From the NCBI GenBank assembly GCA_965659285.1, contig CBFHWB010000056.1, positions 1 to 22,939 on the forward strand: a stretch of 22,939 nt of DNA. The letters run 5' to 3'. Both the position numbers and the translations under genes were made by a program. The number at the start of each line of letters is the position of its first letter. Within the stretch, counting starts at the first letter, position 1. The stretch comes from UBA8108 sp965659285. GTDB taxonomy: Bacteria > Planctomycetota > UBA8108. Below are positions 16,501-22,939 of the stretch, piece after piece. The notes under the pieces were generated by a model that saw nothing but the letters and a program-made list of their open reading frames with translations, did no database searches and had not been told where the DNA came from.

Positions 16501-18142
16501 ACTCGAGCGACATGACCATCTCCTCGCGGATGGAGTCAATCGCCGGGTTGGTTACCTGGGCGAAGAGCTGCTTGAAGTAATCATAGATCATCCTCGGCTG
16601 GTCTGAGAGGCAGGCAAGGGCGGAATCATTTCCCATGGAACCTACGGGGTCCCTCTTCTCTGTAACGAGGGGAACGAGCATGAAGGACAGGGTCTCGACC
16701 GTGTAGCCAAAGGCCTGCATCCTGCTGAGTAAGGCTGCATCATCCAGCCTGGTTTCAGGCTCTGCGGGAGACAGCTTGTCCATCTCGAGAACCTGGTTTT
16801 CGAGCCATTCGCCATAGGGTCTGCGGACAGAGAGATCCCGTTTGAGCTCGTTGTCGTCAATGATCTTTCCCTGCTCGAAATCTACAAGGAACATGCGGCC
16901 CGGTTGCAGGCGGCCCTTGAATTTGACGTTTTCGGGATCGACCTGAAGGACACCGACCTCAGAGGCCATGATGACCTTGTCGTCGTGTGTTACGTAGTAC
17001 CTGCTTGGGCGAAGGCCGTTCCTGTCAAGGACCGCTCCGATGAAATGGCCATCGGTGAACGCGATGGATGCCGGGCCATCCCAGGGCTCCATGAGAGCGG
17101 AATGATATTCATAAAAATCACGCTTGGACCGGTACATGGATTCGTGATTCTGCCAGGCCTCGGGCACCATCATCATGACGGCCTCAGGAAGGGTTCTTCC
17201 AGCCATCAGGAGAAACTCGAGCACGTTGTCAAAGGTTCCGGAGTCGGAGCAGTCGGGTTCACAGACGGGAAAGCATTTCCTGAGATCTTCATTAAAGAGC
17301 TCAGACTCTACGACGCCTTCGCGGGCGGCCATCCAGTTCATGTTGCCGCGCAGGGTGTTGATCTCACCATTGTGAGACATAAACCGGTTGGGCTGGGCTC
17401 TGTCCCATGATGGGAAGGTGTTGGTCGAGAATCTCGAATGGACCATCGCCAGGTGGCTTGTGTAGTCTTCCTCTTCAAGGTCAGGAAAATAGGGGACAAC
17501 CTGCTCGCTCATGAGCTGCCCCTTATAGATGATGACCTTGGTCGAAAGGCTGCAAATATAGAAGTCCTGGGCTTCGGCGTGGTCTGATGACCTGAGCTGG
17601 CGACTCGCCAATTTCCTTATGACGTAAAGCTGTCGTTCGAAGGCGTCGCCCTCGAGGCCATCAGCTGCGGCGACAAATAATTGTTCAATGACAGGCTCGC
17701 TGGCGAGGGCGGCCGGCCCAATGTCGGCCTCTTCCGGCCTCGTAGGTACGTTTCGCCAGCCGATCAGGTTCTGCCCCTGGTCTTCGATGTAGCTTTCAAC
17801 CGTAGCTTTGCATTCCTGCCTGAAGGTCTTGTCTCTTGGAAGAAAAACATTCCCGGCGGCGAATTGGCCTGGTCCTGGCAGCTCTTTTTCGAGATCCTCC
17901 CTGGCAACGCGGGTCAGGAATTCATGTGGCAAGGCGGTCAGGAAGCCAGCTCCATCGCCGGTATTTGCTTCGCACCCACAGGCTCCTCGATGGCTCATAT
18001 GATCGAGCATCTCTCGAGCGTCGAGAATCATCTGATGGCTTCTTCTGCCCTTGATATCAGCTATGAATCCCACACCACAGCTGTCTTTTTCATTGGCGGG
18101 ATCGTATAGCCCGGTCTTTTTTGGAAAGCCTTTAAATGTCAT
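13571..18142 (-). CDS. gltB: Glutamate synthase large (alpha) subunit
   Basis: Converts glutamine plus 2-oxoglutarate to two glutamates; with glutamine synthetase this is the main ammonia-assimilation route. 1523 residues, the full normal length. The class II glutamine amidotransferase domain begins at C22 in DSCGVGF; the 21 residues before it are the propeptide removed to expose the catalytic Cys. That domain runs to about 440, with a HNGEINTLRGN motif. An FMN-binding synthase domain includes TGAMSFGSIS near 890. The 3Fe-4S cluster site is CIMMRKCHLNTCP near 1136-1148. The C-terminal glycine-rich beta-helix (about 1270-1480) has repeated GxxGxxxG steps. It is first gene of gltBD, divergent from a LysR regulator across 172 bases. 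No ATP- or ferredoxin-type features suggest an alternative class. Confidence 0.97.
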   Translation of the reverse strand: MTFKGFPKKTGLYDPANEKDSCGVGFIADIKGRRSHQMILDAREMLDHMSHRGACGCEANTGDGAGFLTALPHEFLTRVAREDLEKELPGPGQFAAGNVFLPRDKTFRQECKATVESYIEDQGQNLIGWRNVPTRPEEADIGPAALASEPVIEQLFVAAADGLEGDAFERQLYVIRKLASRQLRSSDHAEAQDFYICSLSTKVIIYKGQLMSEQVVPYFPDLEEEDYTSHLAMVHSRFSTNTFPSWDRAQPNRFMSHNGEINTLRGNMNWMAAREGVVESELFNEDLRKCFPVCEPDCSDSGTFDNVLEFLLMAGRTLPEAVMMMVPEAWQNHESMYRSKRDFYEYHSALMEPWDGPASIAFTDGHFIGAVLDRNGLRPSRYYVTHDDKVIMASEVGVLQVDPENVKFKGRLQPGRMFLVDFEQGKIIDDNELKRDLSVRRPYGEWLENQVLEMDKLSPAEPETRLDDAALLSRMQAFGYTVETLSFMLVPLVTEKRDPVGSMGNDSALACLSDQPRMIYDYFKQLFAQVTNPAIDSIREEMVMSLESYIGPEGNLLETSESQAARLRVPHPILTNGELATLKSIDHRGWKTRTIDITYPRGEGKNGLTSTLDRISLEAEEAIDRGDSLVILSDRAVGSDRVPASSLLACGAVHQHLVKRAKRTRIGIILETAEGREVHHHCLLIGYGADAINPYLAFEALLKCSDDGLFPDGYTEEKIVEGYRKGVAKGMLKVMAKMGISTLQSYKGAQIFEAIGIRDDVIKRCFDGTASRIQGVGFDVLSSEALRRHEVGYPSSENVDPGVLNNPGEYHWRAGGERHMWNPESIAEIQAAARDNSPDSYARFSKLVNESDRNRCTLRGLLEFDPGSSPGAIPIDEVEPASEIVKRFCTGAMSFGSISAESHETLAIAMNRLGGKSNTGEGGEDPKRFEPLENGDSKRSAIKQVASGRFGVTIWYLTNADELQIKISQGAKPGEGGELPGHKVDEIIAKTRYSTPGVGLISPPPHHDIYSIEDLAQLIHDLKNANRSARISVKLVSEVGVGTVAAGVAKAHSDHILISGHDGGTGASPLTSIKHAGLPWELGIAETHQTLVLNDLRSRVVLQTDGQLKTGRDVAIAALLGAEEFGFSTAPLITLGCIMMRKCHLNTCPVGIATQDPDLREKFTGLPEHVVNYLFMVAEEAREHMASLGFRTINDMIGHVECLQPDAAIAHWKADGLDLTPLLSPAEKPHENVGVYCSIAQDHGLEDALDQKLLELCKGALDNGDPVDIELPIINTNRTVGTILSNEIAKSHGKDCLPDGTININFNGSAGQSFGAFLASGVTLELEGDANDYVGKGLSGGRVIIYPPRNSTFEAEENIIVGNVVLYGATSGEAYFRGRAAERFCVRNSGAHTVIEGVGDHGCEYMTGGRVVILGPTGRNFAAGMSGGIAYVYDDDNDFITRCNLGMVVLEKVETAEDTAELKGLIERHQDKTGSSVAARILESWAESLPKFVKVMPVDYKRVLEENRSKAGVGAAEEMEAGI

Positions 18143-18314
18143 AGTTTAGGTAGGCCGAATGATAAAAAAATGGAGCAGCACTGGATGGTGCATGCTCCTG
18201 CTAAAGTATGCCTGTCTATTCGAAGCGCGATTGGATTACCAAGACTGCCATATGCGGAAGAATTAGTCAATTGGATTAGAAATAAGCACTATATAAGGTA
18301 AGCTTATTAAAAGT
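18143..18314. promoter_or_regulatory. Shared gltB/lysR control region with an inverted repeat and a direct repeat
   Basis: AT-rich compared with the flanking genes. A perfect inverted repeat AATAAGC (18281-18287) / GCTTATT (18302-18308), spacer 14, overlaps a TATATA (18290-18295) just before the LysR start. A 9-base direct repeat ATTGGATTA occurs at 18230-18238 and 18270-18278, exactly 40 bases apart, close to four helical turns. TTGACT on the minus strand (18265-18270) could be a -35 for gltB, but I see no good -10. LysR proteins typically bind T-N11-A palindromes in such shared regions, so autoregulation and gltBD control are inferred. Confidence 0.55.
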
Positions 18315-19241
18315 ATGTCAGAAATTTTACGAGACCGAACATCCAGCTTAAATCTCCAGTCCATCGAGGTGTTCTGTGAGGTCGTTAAGAGACGCAGCTT
18401 CTCTAAAGGCGCTGAGATCCTGTCGATTTCTCAATCCGCGGCCAGTCAACAGGTAGCCAATCTCGAGCAAGTGCTTGGCTTGAAGCTTCTCGACCGGAGC
18501 TACCGCCCGTTACAGGTGACCGAAGATGGAGAGCTTTACTACAAGGGATGCCAGCAATTGCTTGAGGGCTATCGTGGAGTCCTGAACCAGATCAGACGGA
18601 AGAGAAATTCGGCTGAGGGACAGGTCAGGGTTGTCTCCATCTACTCCGTTGGGCTTCATACGCTGGATGATTTCGTTCGCAGCTACATGCGGGAAAACAC
18701 AGGCTCGACCGTTCACCTTGAGTACTACCATCCAGTCAAAGTATACGAAGCCATACTCAACGATGAAGCCGAGGTCGGGGTGATGTCGTATCCTCGAAGC
18801 GGCCGGCATGTGGAGGTGATCCCCTGGCTGGAAGAGGAGATGGTCCTGGCCTGTCCATCGGGCCATCCGCTGGCCAAAACGGGGAAAATAGACGCGCATC
18901 GCCTCGTCGGCGCTAATTTCGTGGCCTTTGAAAAAGATCTGAAGATACGGCGGGAGGTGGACCGGTTCTTCAGAGAAAACGAGATCCAGGTAAACATCCT
19001 GAGTGAGTTCGATAATATTGAGACCATCAAACAGGCTCTTGATATTTCAACCGCCGTGAGCATCCTGCCCGCCCCTAGCGTTGCCCGGGAAGTGGAGCGA
19101 GGGATCATTTCCGAGGTCCGGCTCAATGGAGTCAAGCTCCGGCGCCCCGTGGGGATTGTCGTCAGGAAGGGCAGAGAACTCACGGCGACAGCAAGAAATT
19201 TCATCTCCTTCCTGATGAGCTCTTCGTCAGGCGGTCCATAG
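18315..19241 (+). CDS. LysR-family transcriptional regulator divergent from gltBD
   Basis: 308-residue DNA-binding regulator. The winged HTH is at about 13-75: IEVFCEVVKRRSFSKGAEIL, then ISQSAASQQVANLE as recognition helix, then the wing LDRSYRPLQVTEDG. A linker helix follows to about 95. The effector domain (about 100-300) shows VGVMSYPRSGR and VLACPSGHPLAK, typical of the CysL/GltC-like branch. Its gene abuts the gltB control region in the same layout as gltC and gltAB in Bacillus subtilis, where GltC activates glutamate synthase. A similar role here is inference from position. No SD is seen before the ATG; the inverted repeat at 18281-18308 ends six bases upstream, which suits autorepression. 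It converges on the next gene with 20 bases between stops. Confidence 0.93.
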   Translation: MSEILRDRTSSLNLQSIEVFCEVVKRRSFSKGAEILSISQSAASQQVANLEQVLGLKLLDRSYRPLQVTEDGELYYKGCQQLLEGYRGVLNQIRRKRNSAEGQVRVVSIYSVGLHTLDDFVRSYMRENTGSTVHLEYYHPVKVYEAILNDEAEVGVMSYPRSGRHVEVIPWLEEEMVLACPSGHPLAKTGKIDAHRLVGANFVAFEKDLKIRREVDRFFRENEIQVNILSEFDNIETIKQALDISTAVSILPAPSVAREVERGIISEVRLNGVKLRRPVGIVVRKGRELTATARNFISFLMSSSSGGP

Positions 19242-19261
19242 CAGTTGGCCGGGGAAGATGG

Positions 19262-21466
19262 TCAGAAGCCCTGGGCTCGAAGCCGTCGGCGAAGGGATTC
19301 AACGCTGCCCTGGTCGATTCCTTCGGGATGGTTTTCGATCAGCCAGTCGAGGTCGCTGGCCGCGCCGGCGGGTTGCCCTGTGCGCGACCGGAGAACCGCT
19401 CTCTGCCACCTGTCGATGGCGGAGTTCGCTCGGATGACCAGGGCCAGGTCGAGGTACCGCAGCAGAGCCTGGACGTCCTGCTCGAGGGTGGCGACGTTGA
19501 TCAGATTTCGAACCATTCGTTCAAGGATGTCCCGCTTGCTGCCCGGAACAAGATCCGCCTCGGCCAGCCTGACCCCGCTCAACCTGGAAGCATCCTCGAG
19601 GGTTATCAATTTACATTTATCAAACACGTCGATCAGGGATGCCTTTCCCTCCGGCGGCTTGTGCCGGACGATGAAATGGCGCGGGACTCCAATCCCCTCG
19701 ATCGCGATGCCGGCCTTTCTCGCCAATTCAATAAAGAGAACCGCAAGCGAGATCGGCAGGCCCTCGCGGTCATCGATGACCTCGTTCAGGAAGCTGTTAG
19801 CCTTGCTGTAGTATTCCATCCTGCTGCCGCGGAAGCCCAGGTCGGAGTTGAAATAGCGGATCAGGCCCTGGAGTCTTTCTCCCGGGGCGCTGATTCCGTC
19901 CAGGCGGTCTTTGAGTTCCTCGGCAAAACGGTCAAGGAGCCTGAGATAGGGCTCGGTTTCCAGGTCAGGGTTGTCGGCCTTGGAGAGGAGCAGGGCTGCG
20001 TGAACCAGGTTGAAGTCGTCATCGGGCTTGCCGAGGACCATGGCAAGCGATTTTTCAATCAGCCGCTGGTGCACCAGGGTGGACAGGTGCTTGATGCGAA
20101 AGGCCTCTTTTTCAAGTTCCCTGGACCTCGTCTTCAACTCCCTGATGACCGGGGCGCCGTAATCCGCGAGGCTCTCGACGATCTCGGGGGCTGGGGGTCT
20201 GCGAGGATCAAGTTTCGAGGCCAGATTTCGAACCTTTTCGCGATCATCAGGCGCGAGGACCGCTGATGGGATCTCCTTTCCTATTTTGAACCGTCGGAAT
20301 TCCGCCGAGGGGGTTCTGAATTTACAGAGCCCTGCCTGCCCGGTACCAAGCTCCTGGTCTTCAAGGCTGATGACCTCGGTACCGTTTACAGAGCAGGTTA
20401 TTTCATGGGCCTGGATCTTGACCCTGAGGTTGTTCCATTCGCCCGGCTGGTAGTCAGGGCTCGGCACCGTGGCCAGGACCGTCCATTCAAACAGGGTCGG
20501 CCCAAGGAATCGAGTCAACCGCAGGGCGCCGTTAGTTGGGTAGAACCCGTAATGCCTGTCGCTGCCGGAGGAGTGGAAGACGAGCCCGGCTGCCCCGGCT
20601 TCGTCTTCGAGTTTTACGTCAACAGAGAGCTCAAAGGTTTCCCCTGGCTCTTCGGCTGTGGAGAGACAGACCATCCGGCCCCCAAATCCCGTCCCGGTGC
20701 CGCTGGAAATGAGTCGGCCTGCTCGTTGGCGCCAACTGCCTCCGGGGGTGGCCACCTCCCATACCCGCTTGTCGAGGGAGCCTATTCGAAGCCAGCGCTC
20801 GATGCCCATGGGGTCCGGGTTTGCCAGTAGGCGCTTCAGGGCATTGGAGGGGATGGCAAAGCCGAGGCTCTGGGCGGACTTGATCGCGATGATGCCGATG
20901 ACCCGGCCATCTTCATCGACAAGGGGGCTGCCGCTGTTGCCGGGCTCGATCGGCATGGCGACCTGGATCATGGCGCGTCCCTCGAGCTGTCGCTCTTCAG
21001 CGATCACCCCTCTGGCTACGCTATTGTTCAAGCCAAGAGGGTTTCCGACGGTAAGAACCTGCTGGCCGGTTCGTATCATACTTGAATCGCCCAGCTTGAG
21101 ACCCTCCGGGGCTTTGCCCTCCACCTTGACAACGATGAGGTCGGTTTCGCGGTCAACGGCGATGATCTCCCTGGGCTCCATTTTTTTCCCACCGGGCAAC
21201 GTGATGGTGAAGGGCCGCCCCTCGCCGGTCACGTGGAAGTTGGTTACCAGGTAGCCTTCGGAGCCGACAAAGAACCCGCTTCCAACTCCGGAGGCCTCCC
21301 CATCTCGGCCGGAGGATGTGATCGCCGCCACAGACTGGCGGGTTTGACTGATGAGACCCTCGATGGCCGCGGGCGCGTCCTGCGCTGACGAGACGCCTCC
21401 TCCCAGTGTCGAGAGGAGCACCAGGGCGGGCAGGTACGACCTGGAAATTTGGTTTTCGATGTTCAT
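19262..21466 (-). CDS. Secreted trypsin-like protease fused to LamG/DUF1080-like and SirB1-type domains
   Basis: 734 residues with a signal peptide (about 10-28). Domain 1 (about 33-215) is an HtrA/trypsin-like serine protease with the complete triad: H78 in TNFHV, D109 in RETDLIVV, and S178 in EPGNSGSPLVD. No PDZ domain follows. Domain 2 (about 225-405) looks like a LamG/DUF1080 (3-keto-disaccharide hydrolase-like) sandwich, with AGLVFHSSGSDRHYGFYP and a GEWNNLRVKIQ...VNGTEV stretch. After a charged helical linker, domain 3 (about 480-734) matches SirB1/transglutaminase-like proteins: LGFRGSRMEYYSKANSFLNEV, the REGLPISLAVLFIELARK segment and GVPRHFIVRH, then a TPR-like tail. The transglutaminase Cys is absent at the usual spot, as in most SirB1 proteins. 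AGGA stands three bases before the ATG. This domain order is unusual; the target is unknown. Confidence 0.85.
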   Translation of the reverse strand: MNIENQISRSYLPALVLLSTLGGGVSSAQDAPAAIEGLISQTRQSVAAITSSGRDGEASGVGSGFFVGSEGYLVTNFHVTGEGRPFTITLPGGKKMEPREIIAVDRETDLIVVKVEGKAPEGLKLGDSSMIRTGQQVLTVGNPLGLNNSVARGVIAEERQLEGRAMIQVAMPIEPGNSGSPLVDEDGRVIGIIAIKSAQSLGFAIPSNALKRLLANPDPMGIERWLRIGSLDKRVWEVATPGGSWRQRAGRLISSGTGTGFGGRMVCLSTAEEPGETFELSVDVKLEDEAGAAGLVFHSSGSDRHYGFYPTNGALRLTRFLGPTLFEWTVLATVPSPDYQPGEWNNLRVKIQAHEITCSVNGTEVISLEDQELGTGQAGLCKFRTPSAEFRRFKIGKEIPSAVLAPDDREKVRNLASKLDPRRPPAPEIVESLADYGAPVIRELKTRSRELEKEAFRIKHLSTLVHQRLIEKSLAMVLGKPDDDFNLVHAALLLSKADNPDLETEPYLRLLDRFAEELKDRLDGISAPGERLQGLIRYFNSDLGFRGSRMEYYSKANSFLNEVIDDREGLPISLAVLFIELARKAGIAIEGIGVPRHFIVRHKPPEGKASLIDVFDKCKLITLEDASRLSGVRLAEADLVPGSKRDILERMVRNLINVATLEQDVQALLRYLDLALVIRANSAIDRWQRAVLRSRTGQPAGAASDLDWLIENHPEGIDQGSVESLRRRLRAQGF

Positions 21467-21470
21467 GATT

Positions 21471-21499
21471 CCTGACGCTTTCAGGTAGAGAGGCCTGAA
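21471..21499 (-). promoter_or_regulatory. Mutually exclusive hairpins in the protease leader covering its ribosome site
   Basis: In the minus-strand mRNA the order is TTCAGG (21494-21499), CCTGAA (21480-21485), then TCAGG (21471-21475) three to four bases before the ATG. The middle segment can pair with the upstream one (6 bp, 8-base loop) or with the downstream one, whose AGG is part of the SD. The second pairing would hide the ribosome site. The topology is that of a translational on/off switch; whether it works is inference. Confidence 0.4.
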
Positions 21500-21505
21500 G
21501 AAGAG

Positions 21506-21528
21506 CTTATAGGAGGGTCTGCTATAAG
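21506..21528. promoter_or_regulatory. Perfect 7-bp inverted repeat upstream of the protease gene
   Basis: CTTATAG (21506-21512) and CTATAAG (21522-21528) are perfect inverted copies separated by 9 bases, centred about 50 bases before the protease ATG. On the minus strand TATAAG (21506-21511) could serve as a -10, with CTGACT 15 bases upstream as a weak, too-close -35. The symmetry fits a dimeric repressor site overlapping a promoter. Confidence 0.45.
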
Positions 21529-21554
21529 TCAGGTGGAAAGGAGGCGGCGGAGGT

Positions 21555-21821
21555 TCAGTGCCCGCCGGAGATGGCGGGAATGATGTGTATCACGCTGTCC
21601 TGTAAAATTTCGGCGAAGATGCCCCTGGAGGTGACAACGTTGTCTATGGAGATAGCGAGTCCCGGCGCGACCATGTCATCTTTGATGAGACGGTCCTTGA
21701 AGCCGGGGTAGGCTGTGTCGAGATTGGACACCAGGCGCCGAAGGGAGTCCCCTTCGGCTTCCACCTCGGCCAACCCTCCAGTCAGTTCCTGCATTTGCGG
21801 CGGTACATGTACAATCGCCAT
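21555..21821 (-). CDS. MoaD/ThiS-like ubiquitin-fold sulfur carrier
   Basis: 88-residue beta-grasp protein. Family features: a short first strand (AIVHVP), LRRLVSNLDTAYPGF helix, AISIDNVVTSRG, and the ending DSVIHIIPAISGGH. Sulfur carriers of this family normally end in Gly-Gly, which is adenylated and thiocarboxylated; here one extra His (H88) follows G86-G87. Processing by a metalloprotease, or a non-standard role, would be needed unless the tail tolerates it. It lies 20 bases downstream of the molybdenum hydroxylase subunit gene and is probably cotranscribed, which favours molybdopterin sulfur transfer over thiamine synthesis. No strong SD is visible. Confidence 0.8.
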   Translation of the reverse strand: MAIVHVPPQMQELTGGLAEVEAEGDSLRRLVSNLDTAYPGFKDRLIKDDMVAPGLAISIDNVVTSRGIFAEILQDSVIHIIPAISGGH

Positions 21822-21841
21822 CGTGATCTCGCTCGATTCTG

Positions 21842-22939
21842 TCAGGAGGTTCCGTTGCTATTTTCCGTTATCGCTGAATGAACGCGCGGAGGAGACATTG
21901 GAAGATCCGTCATTCGGATTCCTGTAGCGTCCTTTACCGCGTTGGCGATAGCTCCCGGAGGGGGCACGATGGGGGTCTCGCCAACGCCGCGAACTCCAAA
22001 TGGATGGGACGGATTGGGAACCTCGATGATCACGGTGTCGATCATCGGAACATCAAGGGCCGTAGGCATTCGGTAATCCAGCATGGTGGGGTTGAGCATA
22101 TGGCCCTTTTCATCGAAGAGGTATTCCTCGTTGAGAGCCCAGCCGATTCCCTGGACTGACCCGCCCTGCATTTGGCCTTCTACATAGCTCGGATGGATCG
22201 CTTTGCCCGCATCCTGGAGGGCCGTGTAGCGGAGGATCTGCACCTTGCCGGTTTCGACATCCACCTCCAGGTCGCAAATGTGAACACCGAAGCCGTTGGT
22301 GAATCCCTGCGGGTCAACAGAAGCCCTGGCGGTGATCAGACCCCCGGTCCTGCTCAGCTTTGCGCAAAGCTCCTTGAAAGAGATGGAGTTGTCTCCCTGG
22401 CTGAAGACTCCGTCGGAGAACTCCACATCTGCGGCCTCGCATTCCCAGAGCTTGGCAGCCCTCCCCTTCATCTGGGAAATAATGTCTTTTCCCACCTCGA
22501 CGGCGGCGAGTCCTGTGGCGAAGGTGACTCGGCTGCCGCCCGTGATGTCGGTGTAGCCAACGCTGTCTGTGTCGGCGACCTTAGGGTTGATGTCCTCGGC
22601 GGCAATGCCAAGGGTCTCGGCAAGCTGCATCGAAATGGAGGTGCGAGTCCCCCCGATGTCGGTGGACCCTTCCAGGAGAGTGACGGTGCCATCTGCGTTG
22701 ACATGGGCGGTGGCCGCGGATTTGAGCCCGATGTTGAACCAGAAGCCGGCGGCTACTCCTCGGCCGCGGTTAGGGCCTTCAAGGGGAGATTTGTAGTGAT
22801 CGTGGTTCTTGGCCGCTTCCAGCGTTTCAATCAAACCGATTCGGGGGTAGACGGGGCCATCGACTCGCTTGGTTCCTTCCCGTGCGGCATTGAGGAGCCT
22901 CAGGTCAATCGGGTCCATCTCGAGTTTTTCAGCAAGCTC
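21842..22939 (-). CDS. Xanthine dehydrogenase/CoxL-type molybdopterin subunit (C-terminal half; N-terminus outside window)
   Basis: Molybdopterin-binding large subunit of the molybdenum hydroxylase family (xanthine, aldehyde or CO dehydrogenases). The reading frame stays open to the right edge: the ATG at 22916-22918 is preceded in frame by ELAEKLE, a normal family segment, so the true start lies outside. 365 residues are visible of the family's usual ~750-770. Motifs: MDPIDLRLLNA, GRGVAAGFWFN, TDIGGTRTSISMQLAETLGI, GGSRVTFATG, GQMQGGSVQGIGWALNEE and VRGVGETP, whose Glu (codon 21977-21979) is the catalytic base. It ends PPGAIANAVKDATG and LPMSPPRV. The substrate cannot be told, as the CoxL-specific active-site loop is not in view. 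It is followed by the MoaD-like gene after 20 bases. Confidence 0.92.
   Translation of the reverse strand, partial: ELAEKLEMDPIDLRLLNAAREGTKRVDGPVYPRIGLIETLEAAKNHDHYKSPLEGPNRGRGVAAGFWFNIGLKSAATAHVNADGTVTLLEGSTDIGGTRTSISMQLAETLGIAAEDINPKVADTDSVGYTDITGGSRVTFATGLAAVEVGKDIISQMKGRAAKLWECEAADVEFSDGVFSQGDNSISFKELCAKLSRTGGLITARASVDPQGFTNGFGVHICDLEVDVETGKVQILRYTALQDAGKAIHPSYVEGQMQGGSVQGIGWALNEEYLFDEKGHMLNPTMLDYRMPTALDVPMIDTVIIEVPNPSHPFGVRGVGETPIVPPPGAIANAVKDATGIRMTDLPMSPPRVHSAITENSNGTS

Noticed and set aside
19328..20266. 312-codon plus-strand frame antisense to the protease gene
   Set aside because: It opposes the conserved SirB1 region and shows no domain of its own.
1..22939. tRNA, rRNA, CRISPR, insertion sequence or phage genes
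   Set aside because: Read for these on both strands; nothing with the needed structure, repeats or domains was seen.

Overview
The window looks like chromosomal DNA from a member of the Planctomycetes-Verrucomicrobia (PVC) group, most likely a planctomycete. The strongest reason is the adjacent pair of a large PSCyt1/PSCyt2/PSD1 cytochrome-type secreted protein and a Tat-exported DUF1501 protein, a pairing characteristic of that group, together with a secreted formylglycine-dependent sulfatase. GC content is moderately high, and several genes have recognisable Shine-Dalgarno (SD) sequences while others do not. I saw no tRNA, rRNA, CRISPR array, insertion sequence or prophage gene.

Layout. 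Bases 1-1482 (minus) hold most of a secreted sulfatase cut by the left edge. A 241-base divergent region with nested hairpins separates it from a formate--tetrahydrofolate ligase (1724-3364, plus). A small lipoprotein of the DUF442 phosphatase-like family (3408-4043, minus) faces the ligase tail to tail and has lost the catalytic His-Cys pair. After a 254-base divergent region with a strong hairpin come the PSCyt/PSD1 protein (4298-8248) and DUF1501 protein (8277-9698), an apparent operon. A hairpin-rich spacer leads to xylose isomerase (9827-11137), which overlaps an SDR-family epimerase/dehydrogenase (11137-12102) by one base. Only 3 bases further, on the minus strand, is the end of glutamate synthase: gltD (12106-13569) and gltB (13571-18142), separated by one base. 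A divergent LysR regulator (18315-19241) shares the gltB upstream region, an arrangement like gltC-gltAB of Bacillus. Next, on the minus strand, is an unusual secreted protein (19262-21466) combining a trypsin/HtrA-like protease, a LamG/DUF1080-like sandwich and a SirB1-type transglutaminase-like domain. The right end carries a MoaD/ThiS-like ubiquitin-fold protein (21555-21821) directly downstream of the C-terminal half of a xanthine-dehydrogenase/CoxL-type molybdenum hydroxylase subunit that runs off the window (21842-22939).

How the genes fit together. The window mixes core nitrogen assimilation (GltBD with a probable dedicated LysR regulator), one-carbon metabolism, pentose/sugar use (XylA plus a coupled SDR enzyme), extracellular polysaccharide handling (sulfatase, PSD1/DUF1501) and a molybdenum hydroxylase. 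I found no clear multi-gene defence or mobile system. The most unusual items are the protease-LamG-SirB1 fusion with a possible ribosome-site switch in its leader, the dead DUF442 lipoprotein, the MoaD-like protein with one residue after its Gly-Gly tail, and a formate--tetrahydrofolate ligase whose family signatures are altered.
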